Below are positions 53,640 through 64,000 of a stretch of 64,000 nucleotides of DNA, one piece after another (the stretch's first letter is position 1; each line of letters opens with the position of its first letter). A model generated the notes under the pieces. That model was not told the DNA's origin. It made no database searches and saw only the letters and a program-made list of their open reading frames with translations. The translations under genes and the position numbers were made by a program. The DNA comes from Segatella copri (GTDB lineage Bacteria > Bacteroidota > Bacteroidia > Bacteroidales > Bacteroidaceae). The DNA is taken from assembly GCF_026015625.1 (NCBI RefSeq), contig NZ_JAPDVG010000001.1, positions 2,046,001 to 2,110,000 on the forward strand, written 5' to 3'.

Positions 53640-55511
53640 TTAACCTAAAAGATGCTCAATTTCCTGCTGACGGAGGATACAAAGTACCGACTTTCCGTCG
53701 GGCGTATAATTGACATTCTGGCAGGCAAAAAGATCATTCACCAGCCCCTCCATCTCTTCATTACTCAATATCTGCCCCTGAGGTATTGCAGCCTGGCGAG
53801 CCAAACTCAAAGCCAAAGTCTGATTGATTTCATCAATGGCTGATACGCCCTTTTCTACTGCAGAAGAAACCATGTCCTGTACCAGTTTAAGAGGATTCAA
53901 TCCTTCAAGTCCGCCAGGAACTGAATTTACGGCATAGCTTCCGCCTCCAAGATCTTCCAGTTCAAAGCCCATCGATTCCATTTCAGGCAGGATCTTTTCA
54001 AAGATTACCTTCTCTGACATCGGGAACTGCACAACCTCAGGAAAGAGGACTTTCTGTGAATGAAAGGTCCGGTCAGCCAACTGGCGCAAATACTGTTCGA
54101 ACAAGACACGCACATGGGCGCGATGCTGGTCGATAATCATCAATCCCGATTTTACCGCAGTCATGATATACTTACCTTTATACTGATAATGGGCTGGCGA
54201 TTTCTCTGCAATGATACTGTCTGGCGTATTATCCTGACTAGAATCATCAGAAAACACCATGGTCTGCTCCATCCCCTGCACATCATCCTGATCTTTGAGT
54301 CCTTCATAAAGTTGTTCCCATTTTTCATCCACCTGAGGCTTTGACTTAGGAACAGAGAAGCCTGCTCCCATAGGAACTGCTCCTGTGGAAGAGGAAGACT
54401 TGAACGGATTATAACCAGGATTCAAACTGATCTTCGGTGCCGCAGCAGCCGTACTCATCTCTGGATTATAAACAGGGATGTCCGGTTTATCCTCGGTATC
54501 GAAATCAATGGTAGGTACATCATTGAACATACCGATGGACTCCTTGACCGAAGCCGAGAGGATTTGCCAGATAGCCTGCTCATTCTCGAATTTGATTTCA
54601 GTCTTCGTAGGATGGATATTCACATCAATATCCTTCGGATCTACATCAAAATACAGAAAGTAAGGCACCTGTTCACCCTGAGGAACCAGACGGTCATAAG
54701 CAGCCATCACAGCCTTATTGAAATAAGGATGTTTCATGTATCTCCCGTTGACAAAGAAGAACTGATGCACACCTTTCTTTCTGGCAGATTCCGGTTTGCC
54801 CACAAATCCAGACACCTTACACATAGTGGTTTCTACATTTACCGGCAGGAGTTCCTGATTGAAACGCTTGCCGAAGACATCGAGAATGCGCTGACGCAAA
54901 TTAGCGGCACGCAAATTGAATACTTCGGTACCATTGCTATGTAAAGTAAAGGTGATTTGAGGATTTACCAATGCAATCCGCTCGAAAGCCGTCAGAATAT
55001 TGTTCAACTCTGTAGAATTGGACTTCAGGAACTTTCTTCGCGCGGGTACATTATAAAAGATATTGCTGACAGAGAAGATGCTTCCCACAGCACAGGAGCA
55101 TGGCTCCTGTTTCTCATATCGGGAACCAGAAATCTGTATCAGGGTTCCTATCTCGTCGGTAGCCTGTCGTGACTTCAGTTCTACCTGAGCCACAGCAGCT
55201 ATTGATGCCAAAGCTTCGCCACGGAAGCCCATGGTGCGAAGAGCAAACAAATCATCAGCCTTACGGATTTTGGAAGTAGAATGACGTTCGAAAGCCAAAC
55301 GAGCATCTGTTTCAGACATACCTTTTCCATCATCTATCACCTGGATGTTGGTACGACCAGCATCGGTAACTGTGACATGGATATTCCTGGCACCCGCATC
55401 GACTGCATTTTCGACCAGCTCCTTGATAACTGAAGCCGGACGCTGTATAACCTCACCTGCTGCTATCTGATTGGCAACAGAATCGGGTAAAAGTTGAATA
55501 ATATCACTCAT
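53640..55511 (-). CDS. mutL: DNA mismatch repair protein MutL
   Basis: A 623-residue MutL. The GHKL ATPase domain is clear: [26 protein letters not shown] and [12 protein letters not shown]. The C-terminal dimerisation domain lacks the endonuclease motif DQHA(x)2E(x)4E of many MutL proteins: here it is [13 protein letters not shown]. The usual CPHGRP is replaced by [10 protein letters not shown]. So, if family rules hold, it is probably not a nicking enzyme. It couples MutS mismatch recognition to repair. It is the last gene of a probable guaB-to-mutL run. Confidence 0.95.
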   Translation of the reverse strand: MSDIIQLLPDSVANQIAAGEVIQRPASVIKELVENAVDAGARNIHVTVTDAGRTNIQVIDDGKGMSETDARLAFERHSTSKIRKADDLFALRTMGFRGEALASIAAVAQVELKSRQATDEIGTLIQISGSRYEKQEPCSCAVGSIFSVSNIFYNVPARRKFLKSNSTELNNILTAFERIALVNPQITFTLHSNGTEVFNLRAANLRQRILDVFGKRFNQELLPVNVETTMCKVSGFVGKPESARKKGVHQFFFVNGRYMKHPYFNKAVMAAYDRLVPQGEQVPYFLYFDVDPKDIDVNIHPTKTEIKFENEQAIWQILSASVKESIGMFNDVPTIDFDTEDKPDIPVYNPEMSTAAAAPKISLNPGYNPFKSSSSTGAVPMGAGFSVPKSKPQVDEKWEQLYEGLKDQDDVQGMEQTMVFSDDSSQDNTPDSIIAEKSPAHYQYKGKYIMTAVKSGLMIIDQHRAHVRVLFEQYLRQLADRTFHSQKVLFPEVVQFPMSEKVIFEKILPEMESMGFELEDLGGGSYAVNSVPGGLEGLNPLKLVQDMVSSAVEKGVSAIDEINQTLALSLARQAAIPQGQILSNEEMEGLVNDLFACQNVNYTPDGKSVLCILRQQEIEHLLG

Positions 55512-55553
55512 CTCTAAATATTAATCATATAAGAAAATGATGCTTCATTATAA

Positions 55554-57209
55554 TCAGTCAGTCAGTTTCTGAAGTGGAGCTTCATGACGCTTAATGTTCT
55601 TGAGTTCGGAGCCCTTGGATTTACCACGCCATACAAAGATATCATTCTTATCTTTAGGACGCAAATCCTCGAACCAGGCAAAATTGTTAAGTTTATATTT
55701 TGCCGGCGGAATCTGCGTCATAGGATACATGGTAGACGTAAACTTATTGGTCCAGATTTTCTCCATCTTCCTGCCCGGTCCCATATACATGCGCATGGTA
55801 TCGGTCTCCAGATAATTCAAGCCAATGAGCGAACTGTCCTTATCATCCGTCATATAATAGATGGTCTGCACATTACCGATAGACTCTCCTTGTTTAATCT
55901 CACCTTTTTCAAAGTAAGATTTCATCTCAGAAGAACTGATCTGATTGAAATGAACACTATCCGGCATCTGCTCTACAGACAGCGCCTGTCCGATGACATG
56001 GGCAAAACGAACGGTAGAGTCGTTCATGAAGACCAGAATCTTCTCGCCCAGCAACTGACGGTTTCCATTCCAGACGATAGGATCCTTATACATGGTCATG
56101 CAGGAATCCTGAGAATTGAAAACCAGGGAATCGCAGATGGCCTGCATATCCAGGCGATAGGCACGGACCTTAGGATAAGCATGCACCTTACGGTATACCG
56201 AATCGGTATTGATATGGAAGGTATTGATACGCATGGTATCAGAATGAACCCAAAGGGTATCTTTCTGCGAATAGTCGATCGCTACAGGATTGCGGGTGGC
56301 AAAGCCATTACCGGTTTTCTCGTTGTAACGCAGATAATTGCAAGTCAGGGAATTTTTATTTTTCTTGTCTACATAAACCACATTGCCATATCCGGTACTC
56401 TCCCCATCCTTTACATAATAGAGCGTATCACCCGTAAGCGTCTTGTCTTTATCTACAACCGTAGAGCGCCCGTAAAGCTGTGCTCTATCGGTCTTGGTAT
56501 CATAATACCCATTTTCGGTCTTGACAACACTTGCACCGGAAACAATCTTAGAAGGTCCTACCATGTGAGCCTTTGACTTACGGACATCGTAATACAAAGT
56601 ATCGGTGGTAACAACATCCTTGCCGCTGCGCAACTTGACATTATAGACAAACTTAGCCTCACGCGTTTCGGTATGATACTCACCCCAATCGGCAACCAGC
56701 TTATCCTTACCATCAATCAGCGTTCCGCCGTCAAAGAAGTTTGCCATATTATACAAGCGGTCGAAATCCAAGCTATCAGTACGCAAAGTCTGCCGACGAT
56801 GATGCAAGACCACATTCTTGCGTGCTCTCATCATCTGCATCTGTCCATCATACTCTGCTCTATTACAAGTGAGTGACAAGGTGTCACCCTGCCGGTAATG
56901 AACATGTCCGAAAGCTTTCACGGAATTAGAAGCCTGATAGAAATACGCGCTGTCACAGGTAAGATGACTGCCCTGATGCAAGAAAGAGACCTTACCTTTC
57001 AATATTTGGGCATCAGGATTATTACCGAACATATCATAGTACAATTCATCTGCATGCAAAAGATATACGCGGTCACCATGAGGGCGTTTTCTGGCATGCT
57101 TCTTTGGAGCCTGCATGGCTTGCATCAGACAAAACCCAAACAGGCATAGAACCATAACCGATATGATTCTATGCCCTCTGATATGATTATTTAATCTTTT
57201 ATTTATCAT
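55554..57209 (-). CDS. LptA/OstA-like periplasmic protein
   Basis: A 551-residue protein with an N-terminal membrane/signal segment (IISVMVLCLFGFCLMQAMQA) and an OstA-like organic-solvent-tolerance domain (VYLLHADELYYDMFGNNPDA; LKGKVSFLHQGSHLTCDSAY; repeated FDRLYN/TDTLYYDV/GDTLYYVKDGE strands). It resembles an extended LptA that bridges lipopolysaccharide transport across the periplasm. Its start overlaps the stop of the SurA-like gene by 4 bp, so the two are coupled. Confidence 0.82.
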   Translation of the reverse strand: MINKRLNNHIRGHRIISVMVLCLFGFCLMQAMQAPKKHARKRPHGDRVYLLHADELYYDMFGNNPDAQILKGKVSFLHQGSHLTCDSAYFYQASNSVKAFGHVHYRQGDTLSLTCNRAEYDGQMQMMRARKNVVLHHRRQTLRTDSLDFDRLYNMANFFDGGTLIDGKDKLVADWGEYHTETREAKFVYNVKLRSGKDVVTTDTLYYDVRKSKAHMVGPSKIVSGASVVKTENGYYDTKTDRAQLYGRSTVVDKDKTLTGDTLYYVKDGESTGYGNVVYVDKKNKNSLTCNYLRYNEKTGNGFATRNPVAIDYSQKDTLWVHSDTMRINTFHINTDSVYRKVHAYPKVRAYRLDMQAICDSLVFNSQDSCMTMYKDPIVWNGNRQLLGEKILVFMNDSTVRFAHVIGQALSVEQMPDSVHFNQISSSEMKSYFEKGEIKQGESIGNVQTIYYMTDDKDSSLIGLNYLETDTMRMYMGPGRKMEKIWTNKFTSTMYPMTQIPPAKYKLNNFAWFEDLRPKDKNDIFVWRGKSKGSELKNIKRHEAPLQKLTD

Positions 57210-58660
57210 TTAATCCAACCTTGATATTCAAACTTACAATCCTTATAGCGATCGTTCATACGAACATAAGTCTGCTTGATTTTATTGACTACCCAGTCGT
57301 GCAAGGTCTGGGCACGCTCCTTAGCCAACACTACATCCTTCATCACCTGAAAATCTTCGGTAATAGTAGCTCTATGTCCGTCAACACGGCTTACCAGTTT
57401 TACCAAAGCACAAGTGGTTTTACCCTTGGAATTCACCATCGTGAAAGGTGCAGAAACCTCACCTACCTTCATTGTATCTACCGTACGGGCAACCTCGGTA
57501 GGCAGATCCTTCATCTGGAAGCGGGAAGTTCTTGACTGGTCAGGAGTAACATTGGCCATCAAACCCTTGTTGTTGCGGGTATCCTTATCATCAGACAATG
57601 CTTCAACAGCCTGCTCAAAGGTAAACTTAGCGGCACGGATATCATTACCGATAGAATCCAGACGGCCGATAGACTTATCAATTGCATCTTGAGAAACCTG
57701 AGGCTTGAGCAGGATATGGCGACACTTAATCTTATCACCACGCTTATCAATCAACTGGATGATATGATAACCAAACTCAGACTCAACAATCTTTGAGATT
57801 TTCTTAGGATCGGTAAGATTGAATGCTACATTTGCAAACGCAGGATCCAACATACCTCTACCGATATAATCCATCTCGCCACCCATACGGGCTGAACCCG
57901 GATCCTCAGAATAAAGACGAGCCAAAGTAGCAAAAGAAGTCTCCCCCTTATTCACACGGTCAGTAAACTCACGCAACTGATTTTTCACACGGTTAATCTC
58001 CTCAAGAGGAATACGTGGCTGCATGGTAAGAATCTCAACCTCTACCTCTGTAGGAACAAAAGGGATACTGTCGGCAGGTAAATCCTTAAAGTATTTACGT
58101 ACCTGAGCTGGAGACACCTTGATATCCTTCACCAGTTCCTGCTTCATCTTCTGAATCAGCTGTTGGTTTTTGAAATCATCATGCATCTGCTGGCGCATCT
58201 GGGTGATACTTTGCTTGCGATACTCCTCCAGTTTTTCACGAGAACCAATCATGGAAACCCAACTGTTGATCTGTTCGTCGATACCATTCATGACTTCTGA
58301 CTCAGATACTTCGATACTATCGATAGCTGCCTGATGGAGAAACAGTTTCTGAACGGCAATCTGCTCAGGAATAGAACAGTCTGGGTCACCAGTATATTTA
58401 ATACCTTCAGCCTCAGCCTGCAAACGGGTTACCTCGACGTCTGACTTCAGGATAGCCTCATCGCCGACAACCCAAATTACCTCATCAACCACACTACCCT
58501 CATTGATTTTCTGAGAATCGGCAGCAGCTTGTTGCTTGATATTTGCAGAATCAGCCTCATGAGCCAAAGCACTACGGCTTGCTCTTGTTGCACTAGCACT
58601 TATTCCTACTATCATCAGCAGGGCTATAAATGCCATTGTCATTTTATATCCAGTATTCAT
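57206..58660 (-). CDS. SurA-like periplasmic chaperone/peptidyl-prolyl isomerase
   Basis: A 484-residue protein with signal sequence, SurA N-terminal domain (VVDEVIWVVGDEAILKSDVE) and two parvulin-type rotamase domains. The first has RLYSEDPGSARMGGEMDYIG and FGYHIIQLIDKRGDKIKCRH; the second is weaker. It should assist folding of outer-membrane proteins. It sits between another PpiC protein and an LptA-like protein, a cluster for outer-membrane assembly. Confidence 0.88.
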   Translation of the reverse strand: MNTGYKMTMAFIALLMIVGISASATRASRSALAHEADSANIKQQAAADSQKINEGSVVDEVIWVVGDEAILKSDVEVTRLQAEAEGIKYTGDPDCSIPEQIAVQKLFLHQAAIDSIEVSESEVMNGIDEQINSWVSMIGSREKLEEYRKQSITQMRQQMHDDFKNQQLIQKMKQELVKDIKVSPAQVRKYFKDLPADSIPFVPTEVEVEILTMQPRIPLEEINRVKNQLREFTDRVNKGETSFATLARLYSEDPGSARMGGEMDYIGRGMLDPAFANVAFNLTDPKKISKIVESEFGYHIIQLIDKRGDKIKCRHILLKPQVSQDAIDKSIGRLDSIGNDIRAAKFTFEQAVEALSDDKDTRNNKGLMANVTPDQSRTSRFQMKDLPTEVARTVDTMKVGEVSAPFTMVNSKGKTTCALVKLVSRVDGHRATITEDFQVMKDVVLAKERAQTLHDWVVNKIKQTYVRMNDRYKDCKFEYQGWIK

Positions 58661-58679
58661 GTATTGTTTCTATAATATA

Positions 58680-59666
58680 TTAATGTATATTGAGAGTGGT
58701 CAACATGCTATGGAAAACCACCACCTTATATTTCTTCTTCAATTGTGCGACCCATTGTTTCTCTAACGAGTCTTGATAGTCAGCAAGTACCACATCCGGG
58801 TATTCGCCATTCCGGGGCAGATTAACCTTCATCTTCTTCAGGCGCTTCATTTCCCATTTGTATTTTTTCTTATTCTTGGCATAGAAGGCAGCCAGACCTT
58901 TTTTATCAGCAGCAGCCTTATCCCAAATATTACGCTGGCAGATTTCATTCAGCAAAAGGTTTTCTACTTCCTCCTGCTGCTGGTAGGTTCCCCGCCAATT
59001 TTCTACCTTAGCATCAGCAACATATTTTTTCTGATTACCATCATCATGTTTATCCAGCAACTTGACGATATGATAACCAAACTCAGACATAAACGGTCTA
59101 CTAATCTCACCCTTTCGCAGAGAGAAAGCTACTTTTTCAAAAGCCTGCACAGTCTGACCTTTTGTAAACCATGCCAAAGTCCCCCCATTGACCGCAGACC
59201 CTTTATCATCAGAACACTTTTTTGCCAGGTCTGCAAAATCTGCACCTTTGCAAAGAGCCTGATAAATAGAATCGATTCTTCTTTCCACCACCTCCTGTTC
59301 CCGGTAAGATGCTTTCTGTCCCAATCTCAAGAGGATATGTGCAACATGAACACTGCCTTTATCGGGCATCAACTCGCATGACTCGACATCATCATATCGT
59401 TTCAACACACGCCTGATATTAGGCAAAGTATCGAGATGAGCATCCTTAGCAGCTTGCACTTTCAGCTTATAATCAACAAAGCCATCGGTAAACACCTTGA
59501 CACTTTTAGAATCAACTGTATTTCCCAAATGATTTTTCTGATAAAAGTACTCAAATTCCGACTTCTTGACAGATTGACCATCAATAATCATAACAATTGG
59601 GTCGGTATGAGCAAAAGCAATGCTCCCCGAAAGGAGCATTGCCGCTATAAGTGCATAAAACTTCAT
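58680..59666 (-). CDS. PpiC-type peptidyl-prolyl isomerase
   Basis: A 328-residue exported protein (MKFYALIAAMLLSGSIAFAH) with one parvulin domain (HVAHILLRLGQ; CSDDKGSAVNGGTLAWFTKG; SEFGYHIVKLLDKHD) and a basic C-terminal part. It lies 19 bp before the SurA-like gene and 14 bp after guaB, all on the same strand. Confidence 0.85.
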   Translation of the reverse strand: MKFYALIAAMLLSGSIAFAHTDPIVMIIDGQSVKKSEFEYFYQKNHLGNTVDSKSVKVFTDGFVDYKLKVQAAKDAHLDTLPNIRRVLKRYDDVESCELMPDKGSVHVAHILLRLGQKASYREQEVVERRIDSIYQALCKGADFADLAKKCSDDKGSAVNGGTLAWFTKGQTVQAFEKVAFSLRKGEISRPFMSEFGYHIVKLLDKHDDGNQKKYVADAKVENWRGTYQQQEEVENLLLNEICQRNIWDKAAADKKGLAAFYAKNKKKYKWEMKRLKKMKVNLPRNGEYPDVVLADYQDSLEKQWVAQLKKKYKVVVFHSMLTTLNIH

Positions 59667-59680
59667 ATTTCCTAATTATA

Positions 59681-61183
<1,503 letters not shown>

Positions 61184-61193
61184 TTATTGCGTG

Positions 61194-61201
61194 CAAATTT
61201 A
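61194..61201 (-). promoter_or_regulatory. guaB promoter -7 box
   Basis: TAAATTTG on the minus strand fits TAnnTTTG and lies 28 bp upstream of the guaB ATG. Confidence 0.6.
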
Positions 61202-61268
61202 GCAATAATTTCTCAGATAGAGTTCGCTTTTCACGAAAATCTTACCTTATTAATGCTATTTAACGTGA

Positions 61269-63455
61269 TTAGTTGGCTTGTTCGGACAAAAACTTGATTC
61301 TGACGAGTCGAATTTCGTCTTCATTGTAGTCTTCACCCAATTCATCTTGAGCCGCATTCAAATCATCAGTATCGCTCTCCATGAAGTAATCGTAGATGTC
61401 ATCTACATGGTCATCATCCACAACTTCCTCTATGAAATAATCGATATTCAGCTTGGTACCGCTGTAAACGATTGCCTCTATTTCGTCAAGCAATTCTGAG
61501 AAATCCAAACCTTTTGCTTCTGCCAAATCATCAAGATCTATCTGGCGGTCTATGCTCTGAATGATGCTTACCTTCAAGACTGATTTCTTGGCAACTGTCC
61601 TGACACGTAATTCCTCAGGACGCTCTATCAGATTCTCTTCACAATACTGATTGATCAATTTACAGAACTCCTTACCATACCTCTTTGCCTTACCGGCTCC
61701 AACTCCCTGTATGTTCTGCAATTCCTGCATATCTACAGGATACATCGTTGCCATCTGTTCCAGAGAAATATCCTGGAAAATAACATAAGGCGGCAATTTA
61801 TGCTTCTTTGCTACTGTCTTACGCAAGTCTTTCAACATGGAGAAAAGTGTCTGATCCAAAGCACCTGTATTATGCTCGCTCAGAGGCGCTCCATCAAAAT
61901 CATCAGAGAATTCCTTATCGGCAACGACCATGAATGATTCAGGATTCTTAATGAAACGCTTACCCGCAGCTGTCAACTTCAAAAGGCCATAATTCTCTAC
62001 ATCTTTCTTGAGATAACCGGCTATCAACGCCTGACGGATAACAGGATTCCAAACTTTAGCATCCATATCTTCTCCTGCTCCAAACTCCTCCAGTTCATCA
62101 TGCTTGTGAGAAACGATATCATCAGTAGCACGTCCCTTAACAAAATCGATGATATATTCCTGGCGGAAATTCTCCTTCACCGCAGCAACAGACTCCAAAA
62201 CAACGAGCAGCGCATCCTTAGCCTCGAATTTTTCTGTAGGATGCAGGCAGTTGTCGCAGTTATGGCAGTTTTCTTCATGATATTCCTCACCAAAATAATG
62301 AAGCAACATTTTTCTGCGACAGACTGACGATTCTGCATAGGCAGCCGTTTCCTGCAACAACTGTCTGCCGATATCCTGTTCTGCTACAGGTTTGTTCTCC
62401 ATAAACTTCTCCAGTTTTCTGAGGTCTTTACGGGCATAAAAGGCGATACAGATGCCCTCACCGCCATCACGGCCAGCTCTACCCGTTTCCTGATAATAAC
62501 CTTCCAAGCTCTTGGGTATATCATAATGAATAACAAAACGGACATCAGGTTTATCGATACCCATTCCGAAGGCGATAGTAGCAACAATGACATCAATACG
62601 CTCCATCAGAAAATCATCCTGGGTTTGAGAACGGGTAGCCGAATCAAGACCGGCATGATAAGGAGCTGCTTTGATTTCATTGGCTTTCAATACCTCTGCC
62701 AATTCCTCTACTTTCTTACGGGAGAGACAATAGATAATACCACTCTTTCCTTTGTGTTGACGAATAAACATGATGATCTGACGATCGATATCCTTGTTCT
62801 TCGGGCGCACCTCATAATACAAGTTAGGGCGGTTAAAAGAACTCTTGAATTCTTTGGCATCCATGATGCCTAAGTTTTTCTTGATATCAGTACGTACCTT
62901 ATCTGTTGCAGTAGCTGTAAGCGCTATCACAGGTGCAACACCTATTTCGTTAATAATAGGGCGAATACGACGATACTCTGGTCTGAAATCGTGTCCCCAC
63001 TCAGAGATACAGTGAGCCTCATCAATGGCATAGAACGAAATCTTTACTGTTTTAAGGAACTCAACATTATCTTCTTTCGTCAAAGATTCAGGTGCAACAT
63101 ACAGGAGTTTGGTCGTACCATTGAGAATATCATTCTTCACCTTCTCAATAGCCGACTTATTCAATGATGAATTGAGATAATGAGCCACGCCATCACTTTC
63201 ACTCAAACCATTAATAACATCTACCTGGTTCTTCATCAAAGCAATCAGAGGAGAAATCACAATAGCTGTGCCCTCCATAATGAGCGAAGGCAACTGGTAA
63301 CACAAACTCTTACCGCCACCTGTAGGCATCAATACAAAAGTATCATTGCCACTCATCAAATTTCTGATGATTGCCTCTTGATCACCCTTAAACGAATCGA
63401 AGCCGAAATAATGCTTCAACTGTCCTGTAAGATTAACCTGTTCTGTCATATCCAC
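61269..63455 (-). CDS. recQ: ATP-dependent DNA helicase RecQ
   Basis: A 728-residue RecQ. The helicase core has GGGKSLCYQLP, DEAHCISEWGHDFRPEY and QETGRAGRDGG. A zinc-binding RQC part follows (CRRKMLLHYFGE ... CHNCDNC), then an HRDC domain (LFSMLKDLRKTVAKKHKLPP) and an acidic C-terminal extension. It acts in recombination and replication-fork repair. It lies next to clpX on the same strand. Confidence 0.95.
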   Translation of the reverse strand: MDMTEQVNLTGQLKHYFGFDSFKGDQEAIIRNLMSGNDTFVLMPTGGGKSLCYQLPSLIMEGTAIVISPLIALMKNQVDVINGLSESDGVAHYLNSSLNKSAIEKVKNDILNGTTKLLYVAPESLTKEDNVEFLKTVKISFYAIDEAHCISEWGHDFRPEYRRIRPIINEIGVAPVIALTATATDKVRTDIKKNLGIMDAKEFKSSFNRPNLYYEVRPKNKDIDRQIIMFIRQHKGKSGIIYCLSRKKVEELAEVLKANEIKAAPYHAGLDSATRSQTQDDFLMERIDVIVATIAFGMGIDKPDVRFVIHYDIPKSLEGYYQETGRAGRDGGEGICIAFYARKDLRKLEKFMENKPVAEQDIGRQLLQETAAYAESSVCRRKMLLHYFGEEYHEENCHNCDNCLHPTEKFEAKDALLVVLESVAAVKENFRQEYIIDFVKGRATDDIVSHKHDELEEFGAGEDMDAKVWNPVIRQALIAGYLKKDVENYGLLKLTAAGKRFIKNPESFMVVADKEFSDDFDGAPLSEHNTGALDQTLFSMLKDLRKTVAKKHKLPPYVIFQDISLEQMATMYPVDMQELQNIQGVGAGKAKRYGKEFCKLINQYCEENLIERPEELRVRTVAKKSVLKVSIIQSIDRQIDLDDLAEAKGLDFSELLDEIEAIVYSGTKLNIDYFIEEVVDDDHVDDIYDYFMESDTDDLNAAQDELGEDYNEDEIRLVRIKFLSEQAN

Positions 63456-63525
63456 CTATTATTATATTATATATGTCTATATATACGATTAAATAGCATT
63501 CAATTGGGCGAAAAGCCCAACTGAT

Positions 63526-64000
63526 TTATGCTGTTTCCAACTGTCCGAGATGAGATTTATCCAACTGCTGCTTGGCATACTCCAGCGTAACAGTGAATGA
63601 TTTAACCTTCTCTGATGGAATCTCAAACATAGCATCCATCATCACAGCTTCAACAATTGAACGAAGTCCGCGAGCACCCAATTTATACTCTACCGCCTTA
63701 TCTACGATATAATCGAGTGCTTCCTCATCAAACTTCAACTTGATGCCATCCATCTCAAACAATTTCTGATACTGCTTGACAATTGAATTCTTAGGTTCAA
63801 CCAAGATTTTGCGCAAAGCCTCCCTATCCAACGGATTGAGATAAGTAAGCACAGGCAAACGGCCGATAATTTCAGGTATCAAGCCAAAAGACTTCAAATC
63901 CTGTGGAAGGATATACTGCATCAAATCCTTCTTATCTATCTTAGCTACATTCTGAACCGAATTATAGCCTACTACGTGCGTATTCATACGCTGAGCTATT
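63526..64000 (-). CDS. clpX: ATP-dependent Clp protease ATP-binding subunit ClpX (5' end outside window)
   Basis: C-terminal ~158 residues of ClpX. The frame is open to the window end, so the internal ATG at 63987 is not the start. Visible motifs are FGLIPEIIGRLPVLTYLNPLD (sensor/substrate region) and YKLGARGLRSIVEAVMMDAM (sensor II). ClpX unfolds proteins for ClpP. Confidence 0.93.
   Translation of the reverse strand, partial: IAQRMNTHVVGYNSVQNVAKIDKKDLMQYILPQDLKSFGLIPEIIGRLPVLTYLNPLDREALRKILVEPKNSIVKQYQKLFEMDGIKLKFDEEALDYIVDKAVEYKLGARGLRSIVEAVMMDAMFEIPSEKVKSFTVTLEYAKQQLDKSHLGQLETA

Overview
The window looks like chromosomal DNA of a gut or oral Bacteroidales bacterium, most likely Prevotella/Segatella. 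The reasons are: many promoters with the Bacteroidota -7 box TAnnTTTG (often TACCTTTG) and a -33 TTTG/TTG; signal-peptidase-II lipoproteins starting Cys-Lys-Asp-Tyr-Asp-Asp-Asp; an Oar-like TonB-dependent receptor; a four-subunit 2-oxoacid:ferredoxin oxidoreductase; DUF3857 proteins; and IS elements typical of the group. The genus is an inference from gene content, not from a marker gene.

Layout. 1-5.2 kb: 3' part of a TonB receptor, a secreted glycerophosphodiesterase and an AAA_14/DUF4143 ATPase. 5.27-7.6 kb: a complete IS3-family element beside decayed toxin-antitoxin genes. 7.9-10.8 kb: a five-gene oxidoreductase operon starting with a 59-residue TPR protein. 11-17.7 kb: MATE exporter, two DUF3857/transglutaminase proteins and trpS. 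17.7-45.6 kb: an accessory locus (below). 45.6-47.2 kb: an AAA-ATPase/PD-(D/E)XK protein. 47.3-64 kb: conserved housekeeping genes, nearly all on the minus strand: asnS, rluB, purB, two tRNA-Val, an OmpA-like porin, mutL, an LptA-like protein, two SurA/PpiC chaperones, guaB, recQ and the 3' part of clpX.

The accessory locus is a mirror image. Two operons point away from each other; each encodes a surface lipoprotein, a small lipoprotein and an OmpA-family protein. The left one (minus, 30.3 to 17.9 kb) is interrupted by an IS3 copy inside the collagen-like stretch of its lipoprotein gene and by two adjacent IS110-family elements in a secreted Ig-like protein gene. The right one (plus, 38.7-45.0 kb) is intact. 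Their leaders and first codons form a 333-bp inverted repeat (30250-30582 and 38727-39059) that starts, on both sides, exactly at the 17-bp palindrome ATCTCCTGGCTGGAGAT. The 8.1-kb centre holds an AbiF-like HEPN protein with a candidate upstream RNA (flanked by 65-bp direct repeats), a tyrosine recombinase between two 22-bp-period arrays, a group II intron and an IS66 element. A consensus promoter lies just inside the left palindrome and points to the left operon; I see no equivalent at the right one.

My main hypothesis is that the centre is, or was, an invertible segment that moves one promoter between two alternative surface operons, with the resident tyrosine recombinase as candidate enzyme. 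A second inverted repeat of about 403 bp (17747-18149 and 45214-45617) and a chimeric scar made of asnS, ompA and trpS-promoter fragments show that the locus has rearranged before. Whether inversion still happens cannot be decided from one sequence.
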